Notes under the pieces: model-generated
What the model was told of the DNA's origin: nothing
Databases searched by the model: none
What the model saw: the letters and a program-made list of their open reading frames with translations, nothing else
Translations under genes and position numbers: made by a program
Source of the DNA: DATGIQ01 sp035295665
GTDB taxonomy: Bacteria > Planctomycetota > Planctomycetia > Gemmatales > Gemmataceae
Length of the DNA: 9,547 bases
Direction of reading: 5' to 3'
Assembly (NCBI GenBank): GCA_035295665.1
Contig: DATGIQ010000286.1
Span: 1 to 9,547, forward strand
In this document: positions 1 to 7,721 of the stretch, one piece after another
Layout of the letters: the number at the start of each line of letters is the position of its first letter
Position numbering within the stretch: the first letter of the stretch is position 1

Positions 1-301
1 GGGCACTTTTCCAAGTTACCCTGGTACGGTCAACGGATTTGCAGCGTGTTGGACTTAAACGAGATAGATCGTGAACCTTCCGTCCGTTGACGGGGCTGCC
101 GGCACGCCGTTTCCCAAGGGCGCCAGTCTAAACCGCATGCGGCTCGAATTTTTGCACCTTCGGTAACACTTTTTTCGTAAGCATCCCGAGATTTCAAGCG
201 CGAGCGCTCGTTTTGGGCATGTTGTTACGTTTATTATGTCGGGCGGTGCCGAACCGTATTGGTTGCGGCGCACGCCTGTTACGGTCCCGAGTCGGCATTT
301 T
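1..301. other. Leader region without a recognisable gene
   Basis: I see no gene here. The short open frames are out of context and their translations (Arg-, Cys- and Ser-rich) resemble nothing I know. The frame of the downstream LamG gene is open back to 213, but that extension lacks a ribosome binding site and would bury the signal peptide. A TATTAT at 232-237 could serve as a -10 box for the LamG gene, but no good -35 lies 16-18 bases upstream. A 10-base palindrome (CGAGCGCTCG, 201-210) followed by four T is too short to call. Confidence 0.5.
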
Positions 302-309
302 GGAGGAGG
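302..309 (+). promoter_or_regulatory. Strong ribosome binding site of the LamG gene
   Basis: GGAGGAGG ends five bases before the ATG at 315. It is the best Shine-Dalgarno match near any start in the window. It decides the start in favour of 315 over the in-frame codon at 213, and puts a proper signal peptide at the N-terminus. Confidence 0.85.
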
Positions 310-314
310 TGCAC

Positions 315-1085
315 ATGAGGCAGGACAAACTGATTCGCTGGGCGGCCATTCCGCTCGTCATGATCCTGTACGCTTCGACCGCGAAGGCGGACCTGATCGC
401 CTGGTACCCACTGCACGGCGATGCCACCGCAATGGTCGGCGTGGACGGCGATTTAATCAATGGGCCTACGCCCGCGCCGGATGAGAAGGGCAATCCGAAC
501 GGAGCATTGAATTTTCAAACCGATCCCAATGATTCATTTAGTTTCAGTCCAAGTAATACCGGCAGTTATGTGAGCGTGCAGGGCGGCGGTGGGCTCCCCG
601 GCCTCCCGCGGGGTACCATTGCGTTGTGGGTGAACTGGTCTGGGCTGCAAGGTCAGGCCTACACGGCCAGCAAGACTTACGGGCCCGTCCTCGCTCGACA
701 ATCCAACGGCAAATATTCAAACAACATCTTGGGGATCAGCGACTTTGACCCGAACGTGGGCACGCTCACTTGGGCGCCCTACAATGCTGGCGCGCCCGCC
801 CTCGTGGGTGGAACACCCGTGGGAGATAACGTCTGGCATTTTGTCGCCGTGACTTTTGACGGGACTACGGGCAACCAAAACTTGTACTTGGACGGGAGCT
901 TGGACGGCAGCCCTTCGGCAGTAACTTTGAATCCCGATACGAGTGCCCCGCTCACCATTGGCGCTTGGATCGGAGATGGCGCCGGTTACTCCAACAGTAC
1001 GATCCATGATCTGTATATCTTCGATACCGTATTGACCCAGGACCAGATTAACACCCTGAAGATGACGGGCATGCCCCCCCCGTAG
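315..1085 (+). CDS. Secreted LamG-like (concanavalin A-like) domain protein
   Basis: This is a 256-residue exported protein built almost entirely of one LamG-like jelly-roll domain, a fold usually used for carbohydrate or protein binding outside the cytoplasm. Residues 1-25 are a signal peptide: Lys/Arg near the start, a hydrophobic stretch at 10-20, and an AKA cleavage site before Asp26. The domain follows directly: LIAWYPLHGDA at 27-37, GTIALWVN at 100-107, NVWHFVAVTFDG at 172-183, NLYLDGSLDGS at 189-199 and IHDLYIFDTVLT at 230-241. These are the usual strand landmarks of the Laminin_G_3 family. There is no second domain, no PEP-CTERM-like anchor and no catalytic motif. The start is fixed by the GGAGGAGG site. 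The gene ends in two consecutive TAG codons followed closely by a terminator, so it is probably transcribed alone. Ligand and exact location (periplasm or surface) cannot be read from the sequence. Confidence 0.85.
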   Translation: MRQDKLIRWAAIPLVMILYASTAKADLIAWYPLHGDATAMVGVDGDLINGPTPAPDEKGNPNGALNFQTDPNDSFSFSPSNTGSYVSVQGGGGLPGLPRGTIALWVNWSGLQGQAYTASKTYGPVLARQSNGKYSNNILGISDFDPNVGTLTWAPYNAGAPALVGGTPVGDNVWHFVAVTFDGTTGNQNLYLDGSLDGSPSAVTLNPDTSAPLTIGAWIGDGAGYSNSTIHDLYIFDTVLTQDQINTLKMTGMPPP

Positions 1086-1115
1086 TAGCGACCGGCTAAA
1101 ACATCGGCCCATTGC

Positions 1116-1153
1116 AGAAGGCCATCGCCGAATTCGTGCGGTGGCCTTCTTTT
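1116..1153 (+). terminator. Intrinsic terminator after the LamG gene
   Basis: The arms at 1116-1128 (AGAAGGCCATCGC) and 1138-1150 (GCGGTGGCCTTCT) pair over 13 positions with a single G-T wobble. The loop is 9 bases and the stem runs into four T (1150-1153). It lies 30 bases after the stop codon of the LamG gene. The AGAA at the foot of the left arm could give weak termination from the other strand too. Confidence 0.85.
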
Positions 1154-1252
1154 ATGCGCACCGGTTACCCCTAAAGAAATCGCCTGTTGCGTTGAATCTC
1201 TCGGACGTCGTCCGCGATCATCAAAGCAAATGCAGAGCGTGAAGCGCGGAGC

Positions 1253-1525
1253 GTGAGGAGCGGTCCAACGGGGCAGGAACTCTTTAGCCTCAAAGCAGCC
1301 ACCGACTCTATCGGCCGCGTGGTCTACAGCCCGCACGGCAAGCGCGTGGCCAGCTCGGGCCGCACGCTGAAAGTCTGGGATGCCCAGACGGGTCAAGAGT
1401 TGCTCACCCTTAAGGGCGGCGGCCGCAGCGTGATCTTCAGGCCAAACGGCCACCACCTGGCCAGCGCCACGGATGACGGCCCGGTGATGATCTGGGATGC
1501 CACGCCGCTGCCGGAGAAACCGTGA
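1253..1525 (+). pseudogene. C-terminal remnant of a WD40-repeat protein
   Basis: The frame encodes about one and a half WD40 repeats and then stops. TGQELFSLKAATDSIG, VVYSPHGKRVASSG and LKVWDAQTGQELLTLKG form one unit. VIFRPNGHHLASATDDGPVMIWDA forms a shortened second one. The Gly-His pair that normally precedes each blade is lost (KAAT and KGGG in place of KGHT). A functional propeller needs about seven blades, so this piece cannot fold alone. The ending WDATPLPEKP is one I associate with large planctomycete WD40 or kinase-WD40 proteins (from memory). The frame is open only back to a TGA at 1193-1195. The sole start candidate is GTG 1253, without a proper ribosome binding site. The upstream terminator removes any read-through promoter. 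I read it as a decayed gene end left by a rearrangement; a small expressed protein is unlikely. Confidence 0.7.
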
Positions 1526-1563
1526 CCGCAAGCAGGTCGACGCGACGAATGGATGCGGATGCA

Positions 1564-1584
1564 GGCGGCGGACTTTCCGCCGCC
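1564..1584 (+). terminator. GC-rich hairpin, possible terminator of the WD40 remnant
   Basis: GGCGGCGGA at 1564-1572 and TCCGCCGCC at 1576-1584 pair perfectly over 9 bases around a CTT loop. The following bases, TCGTTCTTCTCTC, are pyrimidine-rich but not a clean T-run. It lies 38 bases after the stop of the WD40 remnant and may be the old terminator of the full-length gene. Confidence 0.5.
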
Positions 1585-1835
1585 TCGTTCTTCTCTCGGG
1601 GAGTCGAATGCCTGTCATCGCTCGAGCTTTATCGGCGGCGGCCTTGTGGGCGGAATAGACTTGAGGTGCTCGCTCGATGCCGTCACGCCTGGAGCGTTGG
1701 CTGCTCCGGTCGATGTGACCTCAGCACATTGCCGCATCGCGTCGCCTGCTACCAGCTCACCGCCGCAGGGCTGGAGTTGGTTACGGCTCGCCTTGACCCG
1801 ACAAGAGCTGGCTGACCCGAGGCCGAAGTCGTCGA
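1585..1835. other. Spacer between convergent genes, no gene seen
   Basis: With the short stretch before it (from 1526), this makes about 310 bases between the + strand WD40 remnant and the stop codon of the - strand propeller gene. The short + strand frames here have no ribosome binding site and no family resemblance. I see no clear terminator for the propeller gene. The only repeat is TGACCCGA, present twice between about 1793 and 1820. Confidence 0.45.
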
Positions 1836-3116
1836 TTACGGCACGCGCTTTTTGTTGGCCACACAATAGAGCTTTCCCTGCGCGCGGATGAAAATCTGTC
1901 CGCCCGCGAAAGCGGGTGACGCCTGGCACAGTCCCTCCAGAGGATTGCGGGCCAGTTCCTTATATTCCCGAGCCGCAGCGATGACGACGGTGGCACCGTC
2001 CTCGGCCAGGCAGTAGATGCGTCCCTCAGCCAACACCGGCGAAGCCGAGTAGGCGCCGCCCAGGCGCTCCCGCCACAAAGGCTTGCCGTTGGCGGCGTCC
2101 AGGCACACAGCAATGCCCGTTTCCTTCACGCAGAAGAGCAGGCCGTCGGTATAGAGGAACGACGGCATCATGGAGACGGTGTCGCGCGATTCCCAGGCGA
2201 TATGGGTGGCCGTCACATCGCCCTTGCCATCCGGCTTGATGGCCCGCATCGCGGGCGCCTCATACCCGGATGCTGTATAGACGAGGCCTTGACCATAGAC
2301 GATGGAAGGCACCACGCCTTCGCCCTGACTCTTGACGTTCCAGATTAGCTCGCCGGTGTCTGGGTTGAAAGCCTGCACGACGTCACCGCCGGCGCTGATG
2401 AGCAAGGGGTTGCCACCCACATCAATCACCATGGGCGTGACGTGCCCCTGGCGGGAAAGGCCGCGCCGGCCGCGCCAGCGATCCTTGCCAGTCTGCTTGT
2501 CGAAGGCGGCTACAAAGGCGCCCTCCCAGGCCTGCTTGAACCCCCGTTTTGAGTCCTTCTCGTCGTTGCCGTCGAAGGGCATGATCAGCATGTCCTTGTA
2601 CAGGATTGGCGAGGCACCCAGTCCGTGGATGCTGAAAAAGGCGATGTCCTGCCGGCTCCAGGCAATGTTGCCATCAAAATCCAGGGCGGCCAGACGGCCG
2701 CCGTTGAAAGCGACATAGAGGAGTTTTCCATCGGTCACGGGCGTGGGCGTGGCCTGCGAGTTCTTGGGTCGAGTCTTTTGGGGCACCTGGCGCACCACCT
2801 CTTTGTCCCAGAGCAGTTTGCCGTTGTCGGCGTCGAAACAGAGCGCATGGCAGGATATGCCCTGCTCGGTGGCTGTGGTGAGGAACAAACGATTGCCCCA
2901 CACCACCGGCGACGACCAACCCACTCCCGGCACTTCGACTTGCCAGGCGAGGTTTTCCTTGAGGCTCCATGTCAACGGCAAGCCTTTCTCGCTGGAAATC
3001 CCCTGCCCGGTCGGCCCTCGGAAGCACGGCCAGTTCTCCGCTGCGCATGGAGCCGTGAGCCATACCATCAACAACGCGGCAACTCCGCAGGTTCTCGAAT
3101 ACAACCAGGTAGTCAA
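1836..3116 (-). CDS. Secreted PQQ-like beta-propeller protein
   Basis: This 426-residue protein carries a signal peptide (residues 1-26, cleavage after CAA before Glu27) followed by ENWPCFRGPTGQG. That W-P-x-F-R-G-P opening is very common in planctomycete exported propellers, often annotated as BamB-family or PQQ-binding-like proteins. Blade motifs of the type Asp-x-x-Gly-x-x-x-Trp recur: CFDADNGKLLW (93-103), ALDFDGNIAW (144-153), AFDKQTGKDRW (204-214), AFNPDTGELIW (249-259) and CLDAANGKPLW (338-348). SPVVWGNRLFL and SPVLAEGRIYCL sit between blades. There is no haem motif or dehydrogenase active site, so I expect a binding or scaffold role outside the cytoplasm, not an enzyme. BamB function is not supported, since no outer-membrane assembly genes are near. 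The start is TTG at 3116: an in-frame TGA lies four codons upstream, and GAGGA at 3124-3128 is 7 bases away. The next ATG (residue 17) would destroy the signal peptide. Confidence 0.85.
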   Translation of the reverse strand: MTTWLYSRTCGVAALLMVWLTAPCAAENWPCFRGPTGQGISSEKGLPLTWSLKENLAWQVEVPGVGWSSPVVWGNRLFLTTATEQGISCHALCFDADNGKLLWDKEVVRQVPQKTRPKNSQATPTPVTDGKLLYVAFNGGRLAALDFDGNIAWSRQDIAFFSIHGLGASPILYKDMLIMPFDGNDEKDSKRGFKQAWEGAFVAAFDKQTGKDRWRGRRGLSRQGHVTPMVIDVGGNPLLISAGGDVVQAFNPDTGELIWNVKSQGEGVVPSIVYGQGLVYTASGYEAPAMRAIKPDGKGDVTATHIAWESRDTVSMMPSFLYTDGLLFCVKETGIAVCLDAANGKPLWRERLGGAYSASPVLAEGRIYCLAEDGATVVIAAAREYKELARNPLEGLCQASPAFAGGQIFIRAQGKLYCVANKKRVP

Positions 3117-3123
3117 ATAAATA

Positions 3124-3128
3124 TCCTC
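3124..3128 (-). promoter_or_regulatory. Ribosome binding site deciding a TTG start
   Basis: On the - strand, GAGGA lies 7 bases before TTG 3116. With the in-frame TGA just upstream, it supports this rare start codon for the propeller gene. The nearby ATG at 3132 is out of frame and meets a stop after five codons. Confidence 0.6.
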
Positions 3129-3561
3129 ATGAGACCTTTTATCACGGGATCTGAAAACGAATGCGGCGGTGCTTCACCTGGCCGCCATCTCCCTCTAGGC
3201 CGAGGAGTGAGACAGTGTAAAACGCCCGCGCCGCCATCCGCGCGAGCCGTCTCGGTTCTTCGCGCTTGCACGCCGAGGGACGCATGCCTTCTCATCCTAT
3301 CCGGCATGACGGGATCGCAAAGAGCGCTTACGCGGTCCCTGTCGATGTGGGCGATAGGTTCCCTGCTTATTAAGGACCATCGAGCGCACTTCGGTCCTCT
3401 CGACCTCCGCGCAAGCCGAAAACCGTAACGCGCTCCGGACCGACACGCCGCTGCACCTTCAGGGGTTGCCAGTGGCCATGTAGCGGTCAAATAGCTTTGG
3501 TAGGACCGCACCCAGTTTGCAGCTGAATGGCTGTCCCCCTCGGCCCGTGAACGCGCACGGT
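3129..3561. other. Intergenic region of about 430 bases, no convincing gene
   Basis: This separates the end of the helicase unit from the start of the propeller gene on the same strand, so it should hold a terminator and a promoter. A - strand frame of 132 codons (3113-3511) crosses it and overlaps the propeller start. Its Arg-rich product resembles no family, so I do not call it. Small hairpins are visible: AGGACC/GGTCCT around 3374-3397, and CCGTG/CACGG at 3545-3560 immediately after the stop of the helicase-associated gene. Neither is followed by a T-run on the - strand. I found no tRNA-like TPsiC box. Confidence 0.45.
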
Positions 3562-5664
3562 TTAGCTTGTCAGCCGCACTCCCAGTTCTTCCAAACGTTG
3601 CCGCAGCAATTCCATATCTTCCTCGGCGACCACCAAGGCCGTCGGACCGAGGCGTTCACGAATCAGAGCCCGTGTGCCGGGCCACTGCACCAGGCCTTCG
3701 GCCAATTCCGGCGTGGCCACGCGGAGCACCATTTGCGCCCGTAGCGTTGGCGGGGGCGTCTGCGATCCACTGAGCAGCAGCCGGGCCGCCGGCGACAGGG
3801 GCTGGCCGGAACGTTGCACGAACCATTCGTCCAGCTCGCGGATGCCCAAGCCCCCATCGCTACCGCCGGCCAGCGATGCCGGGGTCAGTCGATAGCGATG
3901 TTGACCGTTGGACCCCGGACGGTCCACGGCTTCGGCAAAGCGCTGCAATTGAATCTCCAGGAGCAGGTCTGATCGCCCCACGTCTACCGATATGGTCACG
4001 CCGTCGGAATCCACGGCGACGCACTTCTCCGGAGGCAGCGCATAATCACGCGTGCCGGTCAACCGGAAATGGCGAAAATCAATCGCCTGTTCGTCGGCCA
4101 CCAGGAGCATGCGTTCCGACAGCCTCACCCCCGGCAAGCCCCGCGCCAGGGCTTCGTTCAGGTGGCTGGCATCGGAAAACTCGAAGAGCGTGGCCGAGGG
4201 ATAGACGCTGATCCGTTCCCGTTTATCTGCCCAGGTTCGCAGCGATTCAATCACCGCCGGAGGTGTCGGCCGCATGCCGTGTTGCTCCAGCGTCTGCATG
4301 ATCATTTCGAACGTGAAGCCGTTCTCCAGGGCCCGGTACACGGCACCGGCTTGAATCTGGAGCGTGCAGGCCGAGCCAAAGCCTTTCCAGGTCGCGAACC
4401 GGCTCAGACGGTTGATCAGGCCCGGCGTCAAGGCTTGGCGGTAGACCACGATCTCGAGATTGGGTTGCGTGAGCAGCGTCTGCGCAAAGGGAGCCGCCGT
4501 GGAGGGCGGTGCGGCAATCCCGAGCAGCCAACGTCCCATCGGCGAAAGGCGAACGACCCACTGGCCCGTCGCATCTCGGGCAGCCTGGAGCATGCGCAAT
4601 TGGTACGCAAAGCCCAAGAGGAAGGCAGGCACCCAGCTGGGACGCTGGGATCGGGACTTGGCTGCGCTCCAGTAAGGATGATTCTCCCCGAGCCAATGAT
4701 CCAGATCGTTGAGATCTGCCCAGGCGTCTTCCGGGAGCTGCGCCAACCGCAACAGCAGCAACAAGGAGGCCGACGGATACGGATTGGCCGAAGGCGGCGG
4801 AGCGCACCAGCCCTCCTGGGGATTCCACGCTTCGAGCAAGGGGAGGTTCGCCCACAGCGAAGCCAGCGCACTGGCCAATCCTTCATCCCAATGGGAAGGG
4901 AGGGAGCCGGCGCGGAGTTCTTCCTGATCCGCTACAAGCGCCTGTTCGTACTGGGCCAGGCTGACGGCCAGGAGACCGAGATCGGGCAATTCTCCCAGAT
5001 TATCGACCGGCGGGGCGCTCAGAAGCGGATCGCTCCGCAGTCGGTCCAGGTCCCGCTTGAAGAACCCCCCCTGCTGGGTTCGGCGCAGCGGCGCGGCATC
5101 GACCAACTGCCAAAGTGCGGCAAGGCGCAACGGCCATTCCAGGCCATCGGCCTCATGGATGCTGCTGGCCGCGGAAACGGCCGGGCAGGCCGGCAAGCCA
5201 AGGTCAGTCCCCAGGGCCCGTGCCATCACCAGCGGGTGGGCGAAGACGACGAAGGCGGACGCACTCCCCTGCCCCAGCCATTGCTCGAAGGAATCTAGCG
5301 TGGCTGAAAGCTCCGGATAAAGAAGGCCCGCCTCAAAGATTCGCAGGATCGCTTCCGGTCCTCCCGCGCAGCCCAAGGCCGCAAGCAATTCGAGAAGATT
5401 GCCCAATCGCCAGCGTGGCTGCCGGCTATGTCCGACACAAGCAAGCAGGCGGCGAGCCGGCAGATCCAGTTCGCCCAGCCGCCGATCGACCAGAGCGGCG
5501 TCGCTCAGGGCCGTGACGCACCGCTCGACAAGCTCCGAAGCCGGCCATTGGTTGCGCGTCTTGACTAGCCGGGCCGAGACCCGTCGCAGCAGAGCCTCCC
5601 CATAATGGGGCAATGTCTGCCGCAGGTGTTCGGACCAGGAGGCTGGGTCTGGGAAAAGCATCAT
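3562..5664 (-). CDS. Helicase-associated protein with a Helicase_C_3-type domain
   Basis: This 700-residue protein has no Walker A or DEAD/H motif, so it is not itself a helicase. Its Leu-rich first half is predicted helical. The middle (about 397-537) matches the domain at the N-terminus of bacterial XPB: QPNLEIVVYR, then GAVYRALENGFTFEMIMQTL and SDASHLNEALARGL align with the corresponding parts of the neighbouring helicase. A second, shorter echo sits near 590-695. There YRLTPASL mirrors YRLTPLSL in XPB, and the last 45 residues align without gaps with both upstream proteins. Proteins of this kind are annotated as helicase-associated or XPB/Ssl2 N-terminal-like. A comparable partner lies beside XPB in mycobacteria (Rv0862c next to Rv0861c, from memory). 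It follows the 78-residue gene by 26 bases, so it is the third gene of the unit. The frame also opens at TTG 5673, but ATG 5664 (with a second ATG right after) is likelier; neither has a clear Shine-Dalgarno. Role inferred: partner or regulator of the helicase. Confidence 0.8.
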   Translation of the reverse strand: MMLFPDPASWSEHLRQTLPHYGEALLRRVSARLVKTRNQWPASELVERCVTALSDAALVDRRLGELDLPARRLLACVGHSRQPRWRLGNLLELLAALGCAGGPEAILRIFEAGLLYPELSATLDSFEQWLGQGSASAFVVFAHPLVMARALGTDLGLPACPAVSAASSIHEADGLEWPLRLAALWQLVDAAPLRRTQQGGFFKRDLDRLRSDPLLSAPPVDNLGELPDLGLLAVSLAQYEQALVADQEELRAGSLPSHWDEGLASALASLWANLPLLEAWNPQEGWCAPPPSANPYPSASLLLLLRLAQLPEDAWADLNDLDHWLGENHPYWSAAKSRSQRPSWVPAFLLGFAYQLRMLQAARDATGQWVVRLSPMGRWLLGIAAPPSTAAPFAQTLLTQPNLEIVVYRQALTPGLINRLSRFATWKGFGSACTLQIQAGAVYRALENGFTFEMIMQTLEQHGMRPTPPAVIESLRTWADKRERISVYPSATLFEFSDASHLNEALARGLPGVRLSERMLLVADEQAIDFRHFRLTGTRDYALPPEKCVAVDSDGVTISVDVGRSDLLLEIQLQRFAEAVDRPGSNGQHRYRLTPASLAGGSDGGLGIRELDEWFVQRSGQPLSPAARLLLSGSQTPPPTLRAQMVLRVATPELAEGLVQWPGTRALIRERLGPTALVVAEEDMELLRQRLEELGVRLTS

Positions 5665-5690
5665 GCAAAACAAGCAGTCGGGAGTCCGGC

Positions 5691-5927
5691 TCAGGGACCA
5701 GTGACGACGCGGGGAGTATGTCCCATTTTTTGCAGCTCCTGGATGACGGCATCAATCCGGCCGGGCCGCACCAGGAGGACACGATCGGTCAAGCGTCCGG
5801 CGATGTCGGGAGCCAATTTCTTGCGGGCCAAGAGCTCTTCCGCCAGCACGGCATCCTCGGTCTGAACGAGGCAAACGCGGCGGTGCAGCTTCACAGGAAT
5901 CCGGGCTCCCGAACTTGGACTGGACAT
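5691..5927 (-). CDS. Small protein, free-standing helicase-associated module
   Basis: This 78-residue protein starts at an ATG 7 bases after the helicase stop and ends 26 bases before the next gene. No Shine-Dalgarno is visible, so translational coupling to the helicase is likely. Residues 29-69 (from AEELLARKKLAPDI to QELQKMG) align without a gap with residues 655-695 of the downstream helicase-associated protein (11 of 41 identical) and residues 118-158 of the helicase (9 of 41). Seven positions are invariant in all three: Glu, Leu, Arg, Val, Gln, Leu, Gly. The pattern suggests an alpha-beta-beta-alpha-like fold of about 50 residues with no catalytic residues. It could be a detached accessory domain that docks on the helicase or its partner, or a split-off end of an ancestral larger protein. 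The frame is open further upstream to 6005, but that part overlaps the helicase gene and looks like its shadow. No named family comes to mind for the stand-alone form. Confidence 0.7.
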   Translation of the reverse strand: MSSPSSGARIPVKLHRRVCLVQTEDAVLAEELLARKKLAPDIAGRLTDRVLLVRPGRIDAVIQELQKMGHTPRVVTGP

Positions 5928-5934
5928 AGCATGC

Positions 5935-7665
5935 TCAATTCGCAACTTCGAAGGCAACCTCTTCCGTGGCCCGTGTCCCGTTTTGCGCGAGCAGCTCGGC
6001 GCCATCAGCGATGCTGTAGCTGTAGCCCTGTTCTGTCAAAAACAGCTGGCGGTGATGAGCGAAATCCAGTTCCCGGGTGTCGCGGGTCACGAGGGTGTAA
6101 AAATGCGCACATTGCCCACCGGGTTTGGGGCGCAGGATGCGGCCCAATCGCTGGGCTTCTTCCTGGCGTGAACCGAATGTTCCGGAGACCTGAATCAACA
6201 CGTTGGCATCGGGGAGGTCGATGGCAAAGTTTCCCACCTTGGATAACACCAGGTGGCGCACCTCACCGCGCCGGAACCGATTGTACAAGTCCTCGCGCTC
6301 CGCGCTGCCGGTTTGACCCGTGATGAGAGGAAGCCCGAACCGTTTGCTCAACCGCCGCAGCTGCTTGAGATACTGTCCGATGATCAAGACCCGGTTGCCG
6401 CGGTACCGCTCCAGGAGACGGCCGACCACTTCTTCCTTCACTGGATTCTCGCTGGCAATCCGGTACTTGTTCCGCCATTCCGCCACGGCATATTCCATGC
6501 GCAGCCCTTCCGGCAGAGCGATCCGGACCTCAGAGCAATCCGCTTCGGCAATCCAGCCGCGGGTCTCCAGCTCGCGCCAGGGGACATCGTATTTCTTGGG
6601 CCCGATCAGCGAAAACACATCTTCCTGGCGGCCATCCTCTCGGATCAGCGTGGCCGTCAAGCCGAGCCGGCGCCGGGCCTGGATCTGGGCTGTCACGCGG
6701 AAGACCGGTGCCGGCAGCAAATGGACTTCATCGTAGACAATCAGGCCCCAATCGTGCTGATCAAAGATTTTGAAATGGGGAAAGTCTTCTTTCTTGTCCG
6801 GCCGGTGCGTCAGGATCTGATACGTGGCCAGCGTCACCGGGGCGATCTCTTTGGTTTCCCCGGTGTATTCGGCGACCTGGTCCTCGCCGAGGTCAGTTTT
6901 GTCGAGGATTTCACGATGCCATTGTTTGACGGCTGTGATGCTGGTCGTGAGCACCAGGGTGGAACGCTGCAACAAGGCCATGGCGGCGATGCCGACAATC
7001 GTCTTGCCGGCACCGCAAGGCAAAACAATTACACCGCTACCGCCGCGGACATCGCCCCCGGCGTAGAAGATCTCCGCGGCATCGCGCTGATAATCCCGAA
7101 CCTGGAATGGCATTCCTGAACTGGCCAACGAGCGGAGCTGCAAGGGCAGAGCAGCCCCTTCCGTGTAGCCGGCCAAGTCTTCGGCCGGATAGCCGACCGC
7201 AATCAGCGCCTGCTTTAAGACGCCGCGGTGGGCCGCATCGACGTGGAAGCTCTCCTTATCGACGCGCTTGCCCAGGTACTGGCGGACCTTGGGCTGGCGA
7301 ACGAGCTCTTCCAAGAGGGGATGGTCGGAGCACGTGAGCCTCAGATTCTCTTCGGAACGCTCCAACCGCACCCGGCCATAGCGGCCCACCAGATCGGTGA
7401 TGTCGGCGGCCAGGTTGGAAGGCAACGGGAACTTGCTGTACCGGCGTAAGACCTCGACCATCGCCTCCGCGCTCATGCCGGTGGCGGCGGCATTCCACAA
7501 GGAGAGAGGGGTCAGCCGATAGGTGTGAATGTGTTCAGGACTCTTTTCCAGCTCCGCAAAAGGAGCCAGGGCATCACGAGCTTCGGTGTACCGCGCGTTG
7601 TCGACCTCGGCCAAAACGGATCGATCCCCCTGCACAATGAGCGGATTGCTGGGGTCGTAATTCAT
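5935..7665 (-). CDS. DNA repair helicase XPB (ERCC3/RAD25-type, superfamily 2)
   Basis: This 576-residue ATP-dependent DNA helicase or translocase is of the XPB family, which in eukaryotes opens DNA in TFIIH and in mycobacteria is a 3'-5' helicase. The N-terminal accessory domain starts at once (NPLIVQGDRSVLAEVDN, residues 7-23; YRLTPLSLWNAA, 49-60). The motor follows: FQVRDYQ at 188-194, Walker A LPCGAGKT at 215-222, DEVH box IVYDEVHLLP at 309-318, LGLTATLIRED at 334-344 with the Arg-Glu-Asp (RED) motif that marks XPB, a basic thumb-like stretch near 390-420, and motif VI QRLGRILRPK at 505-514. All key residues are present and the length fits the bacterial family. The frame is open to 7866, but those 67 extra codons read through a repeat, whereas family members begin near MNYDPSNPLIV. 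AAAGG lies 11 bases before this ATG. It heads the three-gene unit. No Bax1 nuclease, the archaeal XPB partner, is present. Confidence 0.93.
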   Translation of the reverse strand: MNYDPSNPLIVQGDRSVLAEVDNARYTEARDALAPFAELEKSPEHIHTYRLTPLSLWNAAATGMSAEAMVEVLRRYSKFPLPSNLAADITDLVGRYGRVRLERSEENLRLTCSDHPLLEELVRQPKVRQYLGKRVDKESFHVDAAHRGVLKQALIAVGYPAEDLAGYTEGAALPLQLRSLASSGMPFQVRDYQRDAAEIFYAGGDVRGGSGVIVLPCGAGKTIVGIAAMALLQRSTLVLTTSITAVKQWHREILDKTDLGEDQVAEYTGETKEIAPVTLATYQILTHRPDKKEDFPHFKIFDQHDWGLIVYDEVHLLPAPVFRVTAQIQARRRLGLTATLIREDGRQEDVFSLIGPKKYDVPWRELETRGWIAEADCSEVRIALPEGLRMEYAVAEWRNKYRIASENPVKEEVVGRLLERYRGNRVLIIGQYLKQLRRLSKRFGLPLITGQTGSAEREDLYNRFRRGEVRHLVLSKVGNFAIDLPDANVLIQVSGTFGSRQEEAQRLGRILRPKPGGQCAHFYTLVTRDTRELDFAHHRQLFLTEQGYSYSIADGAELLAQNGTRATEEVAFEVAN

Positions 7666-7721
7666 TCGCTGGTATACCTTTGCGTCCAGAACTGAGGAAT
7701 TCCGATCCACTGCAAAACTGA

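Noticed and set aside
201..210. Palindrome CGAGCGCTCG followed by TTTT
   Set aside because: A 10-base perfect palindrome in GC-rich DNA is not rare, cannot form a stable hairpin without losing central pairs, and has no gene ending before it.
1522..1891. Two overlapping + strand frames after the WD40 remnant
   Set aside because: No ribosome binding site, no recognisable domain, and they run into the 3' end of the convergent propeller gene.
3113..3511. 132-codon - strand frame in the gap before the propeller gene
   Set aside because: It overlaps the propeller start, has an Arg-rich composition like random GC-rich DNA, no ribosome binding site and no family motif.
3545..3560. Hairpin just after the helicase-associated gene as a terminator
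   Set aside because: Only five base pairs and no T-run on the - strand.
4069..5298. 409-codon + strand frame
   Set aside because: It lies antisense within the helicase-associated gene. Its Arg/Gln/Gly-rich translation shows no motifs, whereas the - strand frame is clearly protein-like and homologous to its neighbour.
6253..7119. 288-codon + strand frame opposite the helicase
   Set aside because: Shadow of the strongly supported XPB gene on the other strand.
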